Shown: positions 29,033 through 37,832 of the stretch, piece by piece
How the letters are laid out: every line of letters begins with the position of its first letter
Numbering within the stretch: position 1 is the stretch's first letter
Source: Pseudomonas serbica
GTDB taxonomy: Bacteria > Pseudomonadota > Gammaproteobacteria > Pseudomonadales > Pseudomonadaceae
Assembly (NCBI RefSeq): GCF_028823535.1
Contig: NZ_JAQIYM010000006.1
Coordinates: 1-64,000, forward strand
Length of the DNA stretch: 64,000 nt
Direction: 5' to 3'
The notes under the pieces: generated by a model
Seen by the model: the letters and a program-made list of their open reading frames with translations, nothing else
What the model was told of the DNA's origin: nothing
Databases searched by the model: none
Made by a program: the position numbers and the translations under genes

Positions 29033-29650
29033 TTAATGCTCTTGCAGGTACTGCATCGCCATTTGCTCCGTCGCCGCCTTGATCGGGGGCAACAAGTGCG
29101 GCGCCACCAGCATCATGATCTGGTAAACCACCAATCGCACTTCGCCTTCGCGGCCAAGAATCCGCTGATAGTCCAGTGAGAACAGCAGCGTCAGCGTGAT
29201 CTGCTCCACCAGTTGCCCCAGCGCCTGGGTGTCGCTGACCAGTTGCCCCAGGGCCTTCAAGCGGGCCAGCAATGACGCCAGTGTACGCTTGAGTGCATTG
29301 AGCAGGTTGCGAATGCCCTTGGCCAGTTTCGGCAGGCGCCCAGCCAGGTTCGACAGGTCCTGGAAAAGAAAGCGATAGTGGGACAGGCGTTCGACGATCA
29401 GGTGCAGGAACAGCCAGTAATCCTCGGGAGCCAGTTCGACGTCGGCCGGTGGATCGAGCAGCGGCGCCAGTTCGGCCTGGAAGCGTTCGAACAGGCCGAG
29501 AATCAGCGGCTCCTTGCCGTGGAAGTGGTAGTAGAGATTGCCCGGGCTGATGCCCATTTCGTTGGCGACTTCCATGGTGGAAACATTCGGTTCGCCCTTT
29601 TCATTGAACAATTGCAGGGCACATTCGAGAATCCGGTCGCGGGTTTTCAT
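29033..29650 (-). CDS. phaD: PhaD, TetR-family regulator of PHA genes
   Basis: A 205-residue TetR-type regulator. The N-terminal helix-turn-helix is at about 25-45 (TMEVANEMGISPGNLYYHF). The rest is the helical ligand domain. In P. putida PhaD activates the phaI and phaC1 promoters in response to a PHA-derived acyl-CoA. It is last in phaC1-phaZ-phaC2-phaD and ends at the shared terminator. Confidence 0.92.
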   Translation of the reverse strand: MKTRDRILECALQLFNEKGEPNVSTMEVANEMGISPGNLYYHFHGKEPLILGLFERFQAELAPLLDPPADVELAPEDYWLFLHLIVERLSHYRFLFQDLSNLAGRLPKLAKGIRNLLNALKRTLASLLARLKALGQLVSDTQALGQLVEQITLTLLFSLDYQRILGREGEVRLVVYQIMMLVAPHLLPPIKAATEQMAMQYLQEH

Positions 29651-29675
29651 CCAGTCTTCTTATGATCGAGTCATG

Positions 29676-29697
29676 CCACGGCCGGCAGGGGCCGTGG
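29676..29697 (-). promoter_or_regulatory. Hairpin between phaC2 and phaD
   Basis: CCACGGCC (29676-29683) pairs perfectly with GGCCGTGG (29690-29697), loop six bases, without a T-run. It sits in the 57-base gap between the phaC2 stop and the phaD start, so it may stabilise the upstream mRNA or lower read-through into phaD. Confidence 0.5.
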
Positions 29698-29707
29698 TCG
29701 TTGAACA

Positions 29708-31390
29708 TCAGCGTACGCGCACGTAAGTGCCGGGCGCCGCCTCCATCGGTGGATAATTCTGATTGCCGAGGGCCATGTGGGTTTCTTTCTGTGCGCCCGA
29801 GCGCTCCTGAATCCAGCTCAGCCATTGCGTCCACCAGCTACCGTCGACGGGCTTGGCGTCGTAGTACCAGGCCCTGGGGTCGCTGCTCAGTTTGGAGCCT
29901 TCGACGTAGTTGGCTTTCGGGTTGTTCGGCGGGTTGAGAATGCTCTGTATATGACCGCTGTTGGACAGGACGAAGCGGCGTTCGCCACCGAGCAACAGGG
30001 TCGAGCGATACACCGCGTCCCACGGTGTGATGTGGTCGTTGATGCCGGCCACGCTGAAGCTGTCGACGGTGACCTTCTGCAAATCGATCGGGGTGCCGCA
30101 CACTTCCAGGCCCCCAGGATGGCTCAGCGGGTTGTGCTTGAAGAAGTCCAGCAAGTCGCCATGCAGGGCGGCCGGAAGGCGTGTGTTGTCGTTGTTCCAG
30201 TAGAGAATGTCGAACGCAGGCGGCTCCTTGCCCATCAGGTAGTTGTTGACGAAGTAACTCCAGATCAAGTCGTTGGGGCGCATCCAGGCGAAGACCTTGG
30301 CCATGTCGCGGCCATCCAGTACGCCTTTCTGGTAGGAGCGGCGCTTGGCGGCTTCCAGCGTCTGTTCATCGGCGAAGAGCGTGGCCGGACTGTCCAGTTG
30401 ACTGTCGAGCAGGCTCACCAGGTAGGTCGCGCTGGAGACGCGGCGCAGCTGTCGCTTGGCTTGCAGGTGACCCTGCAAGGCGGCAATGGTCAGCCCGCCA
30501 GCGCAGGCGCCCATCAGGTTGACCTCGCGCGCGCCGGTGATTGCCCGGCACACGTTCATGGCTTCTTCCACCGCCTCAACGTAAGTCGACAGGCCCCATT
30601 CGCGGTGCCGCACATCCGGATTGCGCCAGCTGATCACGAAGGTCTGCAGGCCGTTCTTGAGCGCGTACTGGACGAAACTGTTGTGCGGGCTGAGGTCGAA
30701 AATGTAGTACTTGTTGATCTGAGGGGGTACCACCAGCAACGGTTTGGAATACTGCTTTTCGCTCATCGGCTTGTACTGGATCAGCTCCAGCAGTTCGTTG
30801 CGAAACACCACGGCGCCGGTGGTGGTGGCGACGGTCTTGCCGACCTCGAATGCGTGCTTGGTGACCTGCCTGGGCAGGCCGTCGTTGTGCAGGAGGTCAT
30901 CGACCAGATGGCCGATCCCGCGTACCAGGCTGTTGCCGCCTGAGTTGAAGATTTCCTTGATCGCCAGAGGATTGAGCAGGCTGTTGGACGGCGACACGGC
31001 ATCGTTGAGCAGGGCGAACGCGAAGTGCGCGCGGGCGCGGTCGTCGGGGTTCATGTTGCTGTCGTCGATCCAGCTTTTGACCTGCTTCTGCCAGCTCAGG
31101 TAGGCCTGCAGGCTGCGACGATAAAAGGGGTTGAGGCTCCACGCAGGATCGTCAAAACGACGGTCCTGGGGATTGGTCGGATGCAGGGTGTCGCCCAGCA
31201 ACACGCGGCCCAGTTGACCACCCAGTTTCAAGGCGTGTCGAGCGGTGTGTACGGGGTTGCGCAGGCCATGGGCGGCCACACTGCGCAAAGTCGAAATCAG
31301 ATCCCGACCGCGCAGGCCGGTAATCGCACTTTGTGCGTTGATGAACGCGGCGGGAGTGGGTAATGACTCCCTCGCAGGTTTATCGCGCAT
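29708..31390 (-). CDS. phaC2: PhaC2, class II PHA synthase
   Basis: A 560-residue enzyme that polymerises (R)-3-hydroxyacyl-CoA of medium chain length. The lipase-like box has a catalytic Cys: MGACAGG near residue 296. The other triad members are probably the Asp in SVAGINDHITPWD and the His in SNSGHIQSILNPP. It differs from PhaC1 (GACSGG) at the box. The protein is a paralog of PhaC1 encoded downstream of phaZ, the standard class II arrangement. Confidence 0.95.
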   Translation of the reverse strand: MRDKPARESLPTPAAFINAQSAITGLRGRDLISTLRSVAAHGLRNPVHTARHALKLGGQLGRVLLGDTLHPTNPQDRRFDDPAWSLNPFYRRSLQAYLSWQKQVKSWIDDSNMNPDDRARAHFAFALLNDAVSPSNSLLNPLAIKEIFNSGGNSLVRGIGHLVDDLLHNDGLPRQVTKHAFEVGKTVATTTGAVVFRNELLELIQYKPMSEKQYSKPLLVVPPQINKYYIFDLSPHNSFVQYALKNGLQTFVISWRNPDVRHREWGLSTYVEAVEEAMNVCRAITGAREVNLMGACAGGLTIAALQGHLQAKRQLRRVSSATYLVSLLDSQLDSPATLFADEQTLEAAKRRSYQKGVLDGRDMAKVFAWMRPNDLIWSYFVNNYLMGKEPPAFDILYWNNDNTRLPAALHGDLLDFFKHNPLSHPGGLEVCGTPIDLQKVTVDSFSVAGINDHITPWDAVYRSTLLLGGERRFVLSNSGHIQSILNPPNNPKANYVEGSKLSSDPRAWYYDAKPVDGSWWTQWLSWIQERSGAQKETHMALGNQNYPPMEAAPGTYVRVR

Positions 31391-31479
31391 GACTCAACAC
31401 TCCTTCGTCTTCAGGCCAAATACAAAACACCGAACCAGAACACCATAGACGCTGTAACGGGTTGTTGCGCGGTGCGATG

Positions 31480-31517
31480 TCGGCCGCTCCCTCTTTCCCA
31501 TACAAAAAATGGGCCGA
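31480..31517 (-). terminator. Stem-loop after phaZ
   Basis: Outer arms TCGGCC (31480-31485) and GGCCGA (31512-31517) plus an inner CCCAT/ATGGG pair close to the phaZ stop. On the minus strand a T6 run lies within the loop rather than after the stem, so it is a weak terminator or a processing hairpin between phaZ and phaC2. Confidence 0.4.
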
Positions 31518-32372
31518 TCAACCGCCCAGTGGCGCCGGATGCGGGTGCATCACAGCACGCTGACGCTCCTCCTCGAGGAACTTCATGATGATTGGCGCCA
31601 CCGCTTCGGCCCGGGTAATCAGGAACAGATGGCCGTCGTCGATGATGTGCAACTGGGAATTGGGGATCCGCCAGGCCAGCAGGCGCATGTTGATCAGCGG
31701 GATCAGCGGGTCGTCGTCACCCGCCAGGACCAGGGTCGGCTGATTGATCTTGTGCAGCCAGTGGATGCTGGTCCAGCCGAAACCGGCGAACAGTTGCCAG
31801 TAATAACCGAGCTTGCCCGCCGAGCGGACTTTCGCTGCATGGCTCGCGGCGAGCGTCGGGTCGCGTCGGAATGAGCCGCCGTAGATCATCGGCGCAATGC
31901 GGATCACATGGGAGGGCTGGATGTAACGTCGTGGGCTGGCCATCATCCACAAGACCTTTGGCTTGCCCGGCACCATCACCGTACCCGCTGCCGTCGCCGC
32001 CAGGACAAGTTTCTTGCAACGCTCCGGATAGTCATAGGCGAATTGCTGTGCAAGAGCGCCACCCCATGACACGCCGATCACATTGACTTGCCCGTAATCG
32101 AGATAGTCGAGCATGCGTGCCGTGAGTTTCGCCAGGCCCGGAAAGCGGTACGGGCGCCTCGGCGTCGACGAACCGCCGACACCGGGTACGTCGAAGGCGA
32201 TGACTTCGAGGTCCGGGTCCAGCGCCGCGACGAACGGGAACACCAGCTCCAGGTTGGCGCCGATGCCGTTGAAAATCAGCAAGGGCGTCAAGTGAGGCTT
32301 GCCGGGGCGCACCGCCGTGCGGAGGGTCTGGCCATCCAGGTCGACGGTGCGGAATATGAACGGTTGCGGCAT
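31518..32372 (-). CDS. phaZ: PhaZ, intracellular mcl-PHA depolymerase
   Basis: A 284-residue alpha/beta-hydrolase that degrades stored PHA. I place the start at 32372 (MPQPFIFRTVDLDG), giving the usual length of about 283-284; 32411 is also open but adds an unsupported tail. The nucleophile Ser is in GVSWGGALAQQ. The Asp and His are probably in LAGDDDPLIP and IDDGHLFL. It lies between the two synthase genes, so polymer synthesis and breakdown are in one operon. A REP doublet separates it from phaC1. Confidence 0.94.
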   Translation of the reverse strand: MPQPFIFRTVDLDGQTLRTAVRPGKPHLTPLLIFNGIGANLELVFPFVAALDPDLEVIAFDVPGVGGSSTPRRPYRFPGLAKLTARMLDYLDYGQVNVIGVSWGGALAQQFAYDYPERCKKLVLAATAAGTVMVPGKPKVLWMMASPRRYIQPSHVIRIAPMIYGGSFRRDPTLAASHAAKVRSAGKLGYYWQLFAGFGWTSIHWLHKINQPTLVLAGDDDPLIPLINMRLLAWRIPNSQLHIIDDGHLFLITRAEAVAPIIMKFLEEERQRAVMHPHPAPLGG

Positions 32373-32414
32373 GCTTCTGGCCCTGTGGGTGGATCGTAAT
32401 TCCTGACACACATC

Positions 32415-32503
32415 CTGTAGGAGCCGGTTTGCTGGCGATGCGTTCAGCGCGGTTTGCCAGTCTCACCGTGATGAGGCAATCGCCAGCAAGCCGGCTCCTA
32501 CAA
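32415..32503. repeat. REP doublet, GTAGGAGCCGGTTTGCTGGCGAT subtype, between phaC1 and phaZ
   Basis: Arms at about 32415-32440 and 32479-32503 are inverted with one or two differences (GGTTTGC versus the complement of GGCTTGC). The core GCTGGCGAT distinguishes it from the GCTCGCGA doublets. It fills most of the 141-base gap inside the pha operon. Confidence 0.87.
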
Positions 32504-32513
32504 GTCTGTGGGT

Positions 32514-34193
32514 CTAGCGCTCGTGTACGTAAGTGCCGGGAGCCGCCTCGCCTGCCGGGTAAGCCTTGTTGCCCAGTTTTACCGGGGACTTTTTCAGTTC
32601 GCCGGAGCGCTGAGCCTGCCAGGCCTGCCAGTGCAGCCACCAGGAATCGGTGTGCTTGGTGGCGTTCTGTTGCCATTCATCGGCACTGCTCGCCGGTTCG
32701 GTGCTGGTCATGTAGCGGGATTTCGGATTGCCCGGTGGATTCAGGATGCTCTGGATATGCCCGCTGCTCGACAGCACGAATTCAACGTTGCCGCCGAACA
32801 GTTGCGCCGACTTGTAGCAGGACTTCCACGGGGTGATGTGGTCGTTGGTGCCGGCCAGGGAAAAGATGTCGGCCGTCACTTGCTTGAGGTCGATGGCGGT
32901 GCCGCACACTTCCAGTGCATTCGAGCGAATCAGTGGGTTGTTTTTGAACAGCTCGATCAGGTCGCCGTGGAATGCGGCGGGCAACCGGGTAGTGTCGTTG
33001 TTCCAGAACAGGATGTCGAACACCGGCGGTTCGTTGCCCAGCAGGTAATTGTTGACCCAGTAGTTCCAGATCAGGTCGTTGGGACGCATCCAGGCGAAGA
33101 CTTTCGCCATGTCGCGGCCTTCCAGTACACCGGCCTGGTACGAGTGGCGCTTGGCGGCTTCGAGGGTCTGTTCGTTGACGAAGAGGGCGACGTCGCTGTC
33201 CAGGGTGGTATCGAGCACGCTCACCAGCAAGGTCAGGGCATTGACCTTGTTCTCGCCGATCGCCGCATAGTGGCCCAGCAGCGCGGTGCAGGTGATGCCG
33301 CCGGAGCAGGCCCCGAGCATGTTCACGTCTTTGCTGCCGGTGATCGCGGTGACCACGTCAACCGCTTCCTTGAGGGCTTCGATGTAAGTCGACAGGCCCC
33401 ACTCGCGCTGTTCCTTGGTCGGGTTGCGCCAGCTGACAATGAAGGTCTGCACGTTGTTGCGCAGGCAGAACCGCGCCAGGCTCTTGTCCGGGCTCAGGTC
33501 GAATACGTAGAACTTGTTTATCTGCGGCGGCACCACCAGCAATGGTCGCTCGTGGACCTGCTCGGTGATCGGCTTGTACTGGATCAGTTCCAGTACATCG
33601 TTGCGGAATACGACCGCGCCTTCGGTCACGCCCAGGCTCTTGCCGACCTCGAACGCGCCCATGTTGACCTGGCTCGGCATGCCGCCGTTGTGTACAAGGT
33701 CCTTGGCCAGGTGCGAAAGGCCATCAAGCAGGCTTTTGCCGCCGGTTTCGAAAAAGCGTTTGACTGCCGCCGGGTTGGCTGCGGTGTTGGTCGGCGCCAT
33801 GGCTTCGGTCATGAGGTTGATCACGAAGTGCCCGCGTGCCACATCCTTGGGGGTGAGGTTACTTTCGTCGATCCAGTCGTGGAGTTCCTTGCGCCACGCC
33901 AGGTAGGTTTGCAAATAACGTTTATAGAGCGGGTTCTGGCTCCAGGCCGGATCGGCGAACCGACGATCATCGCTGGTCGGTTGCAGCCCGGATTTACCAA
34001 ACAGCACGTTCTTGAGTTCGAGGCCAAAATGCGCAACGTGCTTGACGCTGTGCACCGGTTGCCTGATGGCCTGCCTGAGCACCATTCGAGCAGAAGCCAG
34101 TAGATCCTTTCCACGCAGCCCAACGACAGGATTGAGCCCCAAGGTGTTTTCTGAGGCTTGATACTTCAACTCATCGTTACTCTTGTTACTCAT
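32514..34193 (-). CDS. phaC1: PhaC1, class II PHA synthase
   Basis: A 559-residue medium-chain-length PHA synthase, first gene of phaC1-phaZ-phaC2-phaD. The catalytic Cys is in LGACSGG near residue 296. Asp (SLAGTNDHITPW) and His (SSSGHIQSILNPPGN) complete the triad. ATG at 34193 gives MSNKSNDELKYQASENTLGL, a typical start. It is about 55-60% similar by eye to PhaC2. A sigma54-like promoter lies about 125-140 bases upstream, which would couple PHA synthesis to nitrogen status. Confidence 0.95.
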   Translation of the reverse strand: MSNKSNDELKYQASENTLGLNPVVGLRGKDLLASARMVLRQAIRQPVHSVKHVAHFGLELKNVLFGKSGLQPTSDDRRFADPAWSQNPLYKRYLQTYLAWRKELHDWIDESNLTPKDVARGHFVINLMTEAMAPTNTAANPAAVKRFFETGGKSLLDGLSHLAKDLVHNGGMPSQVNMGAFEVGKSLGVTEGAVVFRNDVLELIQYKPITEQVHERPLLVVPPQINKFYVFDLSPDKSLARFCLRNNVQTFIVSWRNPTKEQREWGLSTYIEALKEAVDVVTAITGSKDVNMLGACSGGITCTALLGHYAAIGENKVNALTLLVSVLDTTLDSDVALFVNEQTLEAAKRHSYQAGVLEGRDMAKVFAWMRPNDLIWNYWVNNYLLGNEPPVFDILFWNNDTTRLPAAFHGDLIELFKNNPLIRSNALEVCGTAIDLKQVTADIFSLAGTNDHITPWKSCYKSAQLFGGNVEFVLSSSGHIQSILNPPGNPKSRYMTSTEPASSADEWQQNATKHTDSWWLHWQAWQAQRSGELKKSPVKLGNKAYPAGEAAPGTYVHER

Positions 34194-34317
34194 CTACGAC
34201 GCTCCATTGCCCTGAGACGAGTACCTTGATCCTGCTGTGTAGTCACACAACAACGGCAAGGTACTACTGCTTGGGTGACTTTAATTCTGCATCACTGCTT
34301 TTTAGTTCAGAGAGCAC

Positions 34318-34333
34318 TGCAGGGAACTTGCCA
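34318..34333 (-). promoter_or_regulatory. Candidate sigma54 (RpoN) promoter upstream of phaC1
   Basis: On the minus strand the sequence is TGGCAAGTTCCCTGCA. It matches TGGCACG-N4-TTGCA at all but two positions, with GG and GC in the -24/-12 register. Dependence of mcl-PHA on RpoN is known for P. aeruginosa. No enhancer site has been identified here. Confidence 0.55.
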
Positions 34334-34449
34334 ATCCATTGGTTACCCGAGTTTAATTTTTTTCGCAAGCGGGCCAAGCGTCGGCCCTGAAGCCGAGCAT
34401 TCAAACAGATGAAATTAGAAAATGCCCTCTAAAGAGCAAGAGGCTCGGG

Positions 34450-34827
34450 CTAGAGCATCAGCTTGACGACAGATTCGTTCGGGTCACGGGTTTTCCCTGC
34501 GGCTTTGAGCTCGGCAAGATAATCCTCCCAGAGTGCGTCATGACGTCGCCCCAGTTCGTAGAGGTATTCCCAAGTGAACAGGCCGCTGTCGTGGCCATCG
34601 TCGAAGGTCAGCTTCAATGCGTACTGACCGGCAGGTTCTATCTTGCTCAGCCCTACGTTGATCTTGCCAAATTGCAGGATGGGTTTGCCGTGGCCCTGGA
34701 CCTCGGCGGAGGGAGAGTGCACGCGCAGGAACTCGGCGGGCAGGGTGTATTCCTCGCCGGACGCGTATTTGAGCGTCAGGGTTTTCGAGGCTTTGTGCAG
34801 CTTGATGTCGGTGGGGAGCTGGGTCAT
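34450..34827 (-). CDS. DUF971 domain protein (gamma-butyrobetaine hydroxylase-like N-terminal domain)
   Basis: A 125-residue protein consisting of only the DUF971 domain: KTLTLKYASGEEYTLPAEFLRVHSPSAEVQGHG near the N-terminus and LKLTFDDGHDSGLFTWEYLYELG in the middle. In gamma-butyrobetaine hydroxylase this domain sits before the oxygenase; here it stands alone and the function is unknown. It lies downstream of hslVU, same strand. The 256 bases from here to phaC1 hold a weak stem-loop (about 34420-34450) and the phaC1 promoter. Confidence 0.85.
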   Translation of the reverse strand: MTQLPTDIKLHKASKTLTLKYASGEEYTLPAEFLRVHSPSAEVQGHGKPILQFGKINVGLSKIEPAGQYALKLTFDDGHDSGLFTWEYLYELGRRHDALWEDYLAELKAAGKTRDPNESVVKLML

Positions 34828-34865
34828 GGCCGGATGTCCGATTAGGTGTGGGACCCCGATTCAAA

Positions 34866-34956
34866 TGTGGGAGCGGGCTTGCTCGCGAAGGGGCCTTAAC
34901 ATTCAACATTGATGTTGATTGTCAGACCGCTTTCGCGAGCAAGCCCGCTCCCACAG
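34866..34956. repeat. REPIN, GGGCTTGCTCGC subtype, long centre
   Basis: Arms at 34866-34890 and 34930-34956 are inverted. The 39-base centre itself holds a CAACAT-TG-ATGTTG hairpin. The centre read on the reverse strand matches the centre of the REPIN at 61333, so the whole 90-base unit appears to be the dispersed element. It separates hslU from the DUF971 gene. Confidence 0.9.
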
Positions 34957-34981
34957 GGTCCGTCATCGCTGTAAGTATGGC

Positions 34982-36319
34982 TTACAGGATATAACGGGAC
35001 AGGTCTTCGTTCTGCGCCAATTCACCCAGGTGGCTGTTGACGTAGTCGGCGTCGATCTGGATCACCTTGTCGTCATGGACGCTGGCCAGGTCGCCGGCAC
35101 TGAAAGACACTTCTTCCAGCAGGCGCTCAAGCAAAGTGTGCAGGCGACGGGCACCGATGTTTTCGGTTTTTTCGTTGACCTGCCAGGCGATCTCGGCAAT
35201 GCGCTTGATGCCGCTCGGCGGGAACTCGATACCCAAGCCTTCGGTTTTCAGCAGTGCGCAGTATTGCTCGGTGAGCGAGGCGTGAGGTTCGCTGAGGATA
35301 CGCTCGAAGTCTTCCGGGCTCAGGGCCTTGAGTTCGACACGGATCGGCAGACGACCTTGCAGCTCGGGCACCAGGTCGCTTGGCTTGCTCAGGTGGAACG
35401 CACCCGAAGCAATGAACAGGATGTGGTCGGTCTTGACCATGCCCAGCTTGGTGTTGACGGTGCAGCCTTCGATGAGCGGCAGCAAGTCACGCTGCACGCC
35501 TTCGCGGGACACATCGACGCCGCCGGAGTTGCCGCGTTTGGCGACCTTGTCGATTTCGTCGATGAACACGATGCCGTGCTGTTCGACCGCTTCCAGTGCC
35601 TTGGCTTTCAACTCATCATCGTTGACCAGGCGACCGGCTTCTTCGTCGCGCACCATCTTCAGCGCTTCTTTGACCTTGAGCTTGCGAGCTTTTTTCTTAC
35701 CCTTACCCATGTTGGCAAACAGGCTTTGAAGCTGGTTGGTCATTTCTTCCATGCCCGGTGGCGCAGAGATGTCGACGCCGGCCATTTCGGCGACTTCGAT
35801 CTCGATCTCCTTGTCGTCCAGTTGACCTTCGCGCAGGCGCTTGCGGAACAGTTGGCGGGTGTTGGAATCAGCAGTCGGGGCATCGTCGTTGCTGAAACCC
35901 ATGCGTGCCGGCGGCAGCAGGGCGTCGAGGATGCGCTCTTCTGCTGCGTCTTCGGCACGGTGGCGAACCTTGACGATTTCCTGTTCGCGCAGCAGCTTGA
36001 TCGCGGCATCGGCCAGGTCACGAATGATCGATTCGACGTCGCGGCCGACATAGCCGACTTCAGTGAACTTGGTCGCTTCGACCTTGATGAAAGGTGCGTT
36101 GGCCAGTTTCGCCAGGCGACGGGCGATCTCGGTTTTACCGACGCCGGTCGGGCCGATCATCAGAATGTTCTTGGGCGTTACTTCAACGCGCAGCTCTTCA
36201 GGCAGCTGCATGCGACGCCAGCGATTGCGCAGGGCAATGGCGACGGCGCGTTTGGCATCGTCCTGGCCGATGATGTGGCGATTGAGTTCGTGGACGATTT
36301 CACGGGGAGTCATGGACAT
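34982..36319 (-). CDS. hslU: HslU, ATPase subunit of the HslUV protease
   Basis: A 445-residue AAA+ unfoldase. Walker A is [15 protein letters not shown] near 60-75, Walker B is [10 protein letters not shown] near 255, and the C-terminal DLSRYIL tail docks into HslV. The pore loop reads [10 protein letters not shown] place the start at 36319 ([12 protein letters not shown]); TTG at 36328 is possible. HslU unfolds substrates and feeds them to HslV. It is 55 bases after hslV in the same operon. Confidence 0.96.
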   Translation of the reverse strand: MSMTPREIVHELNRHIIGQDDAKRAVAIALRNRWRRMQLPEELRVEVTPKNILMIGPTGVGKTEIARRLAKLANAPFIKVEATKFTEVGYVGRDVESIIRDLADAAIKLLREQEIVKVRHRAEDAAEERILDALLPPARMGFSNDDAPTADSNTRQLFRKRLREGQLDDKEIEIEVAEMAGVDISAPPGMEEMTNQLQSLFANMGKGKKKARKLKVKEALKMVRDEEAGRLVNDDELKAKALEAVEQHGIVFIDEIDKVAKRGNSGGVDVSREGVQRDLLPLIEGCTVNTKLGMVKTDHILFIASGAFHLSKPSDLVPELQGRLPIRVELKALSPEDFERILSEPHASLTEQYCALLKTEGLGIEFPPSGIKRIAEIAWQVNEKTENIGARRLHTLLERLLEEVSFSAGDLASVHDDKVIQIDADYVNSHLGELAQNEDLSRYIL

Positions 36320-36374
36320 AATATTCAAAGGACCTCAAGCAAGAATGAGCCGTGGCACAGGGCCAAGTCAGGCT

Positions 36375-36905
36375 TTACTCGGCGCAGTCCTGCTCCTCAA
36401 TGGTCTGGGTGTGGTTGGTGAATACACAGATGTCGCCGGCAATACCGAGGGCGGTTTCAACGATTTCCCGGGCCGACAGGTCGGTTTTTTTCAGCAGTGC
36501 GCTGGCTGCCGCTTGTGCATAGGCGCCGCCGGAACCCATGGCGATCAGGCCGTCTTCAGGCTCGACCACGTCGCCGTTGCCGGTGATGATCAGGGAGGCG
36601 TCTTTGTTGGCGACCGCGAGCATGGCTTCGAGGCGGCTCAGGGAGCGGTCGGTACGCCATTCTTTAGCGAGTTCGACAGCGGCGCGTACCAGGTGACCCT
36701 GGTGCTTTTCAAGTTGGCCTTCGAAGCGTTCGAACAGGGTAAAGGCGTCAGCGGTGGCACCGGCAAAACCTGCAATGACCTGGCCGTGGTACAGGCGACG
36801 AACTTTTTTCGCGTTGCCTTTCATCACGGTATTGCCAAGAGAAACCTGGCCGTCGCCGCCCATGACGACTTTGCCGTGGCGGCGAACTGAAACGATGGTG
36901 GTCAA
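36375..36905 (-). CDS. hslV: HslV, peptidase subunit of the HslUV protease
   Basis: A 176-residue Ntn-hydrolase with proteasome-beta fold. The start codon is TTG at 36905, with GGAG 8 bases upstream. This gives the required MTTIVSVRR start, in which Thr2 becomes the N-terminal nucleophile after Met removal. An upstream in-frame ATG at 36953 would bury the Thr and is rejected. [19 protein letters not shown] is a conserved segment near 115-135. A TTG start may limit translation. Confidence 0.96.
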   Translation of the reverse strand: MTTIVSVRRHGKVVMGGDGQVSLGNTVMKGNAKKVRRLYHGQVIAGFAGATADAFTLFERFEGQLEKHQGHLVRAAVELAKEWRTDRSLSRLEAMLAVANKDASLIITGNGDVVEPEDGLIAMGSGGAYAQAAASALLKKTDLSAREIVETALGIAGDICVFTNHTQTIEEQDCAE

Positions 36906-37041
36906 GGGAAGAGTCTCCACGCTGCGGGGCGAAAATGCCTTATGCCCATTCATATGGGGGTGGTGGAGAGGATTTCAACTGTTGGGCGGGAGAGGGGACG
37001 GGCGGTGTGAGACAGAAATGGCTTTGGTGATAATGAGGACG

Positions 37042-37108
37042 CCTTCGCGAGCAGGCTCGCTCCCACAGGATTTACGCTAACCCTGTGGGAGCGAGCCTGC
37101 TCGCGAAG
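37042..37108. repeat. REP doublet, GCGAGCCTGCTCGC subtype, short centre
   Basis: Arms at 37042-37069 and 37082-37108 are exact reverse complements over at least 25 bases, with a 12-base centre. It lies between the SPOR protein gene and hslV. Confidence 0.9.
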
Positions 37109-37123
37109 AACGATGACGCGGTC

Positions 37124-37831
37124 TCAGCGGCTCTGGCGTTGTTGTAACAACAAATTGCTGAAACCTGCGCCCGCCAGTTGTTTCTGCGCCGTGGTCAGTT
37201 GCTCACGGTTGCTGAACGGACCGACCAGAACCCGATACCAGGTCTCGTCTTTGACGGTGCCGGACTCAACCGCCACAGCCTGGCCGAGCAGGATGATCTG
37301 CGCGCGAACCTTATCCGCATCAGTCTCCTTGCGGAACGAACCGGCCTGCAGGAAAAACTTCGTCACAGGCGCCGCCTTGACCGGCGGTGCAGGAGGCGGA
37401 GTAATCCCGGACAAGGCAGCCTGGGCACGCGCGGTGTCGATCTTCGCCGCTTCAGCCGGTGTCACCGGCGTGGTCGGAATGGCCGGTACCTGCGGCGTCG
37501 GCAGGGTTTTTTCCGGTACGGCATCCGGTGGCACTATGACTTCCGATTCCGGCAGCAGGGTGTAGAAATCGTATTTCGGCTTCACCGGTTGCGTCGGGCT
37601 CGGCGGCGTCTTGTTAGCCTCGGCGATCTTGGTGGCTTTCTGTTGTTGCTCCACCTTCTCGCGCTTGACCGTGTCGCTGCCTTTGCCCGGCTCCAGCTTC
37701 ATCAGGAAAACGATGAATGCGCCAACCGTCAGGCCAATGGCCATCCACAGCCAACCCGGGATCGGTTGTTTCGCTGGAGCTTGGTAACGGCTGGCGCCAC
37801 GCTTGGGTGCAGGTTTTTTCTTGGCAGCCAA
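37124..37831 (-). CDS. SPOR-domain membrane protein (FtsN-like)
   Basis: A 235-residue protein with a short basic cytoplasmic N-terminus (MAAKKKPAPKRGASRY), one membrane helix (about 27-45, WLWMAIGLTVGAFIVFLM), a Pro-rich periplasmic linker and a C-terminal SPOR domain (about 155-230, FFLQAGSFRKETDADK, WYRVLVGPF). SPOR domains bind denuded septal peptidoglycan, so a role in division or septal wall remodelling is likely. It resembles FtsN in layout. It ends one base from argS and is probably co-transcribed with it. Confidence 0.88.
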   Translation of the reverse strand: MAAKKKPAPKRGASRYQAPAKQPIPGWLWMAIGLTVGAFIVFLMKLEPGKGSDTVKREKVEQQQKATKIAEANKTPPSPTQPVKPKYDFYTLLPESEVIVPPDAVPEKTLPTPQVPAIPTTPVTPAEAAKIDTARAQAALSGITPPPAPPVKAAPVTKFFLQAGSFRKETDADKVRAQIILLGQAVAVESGTVKDETWYRVLVGPFSNREQLTTAQKQLAGAGFSNLLLQQRQSR

Positions 37832-37832
37832 C

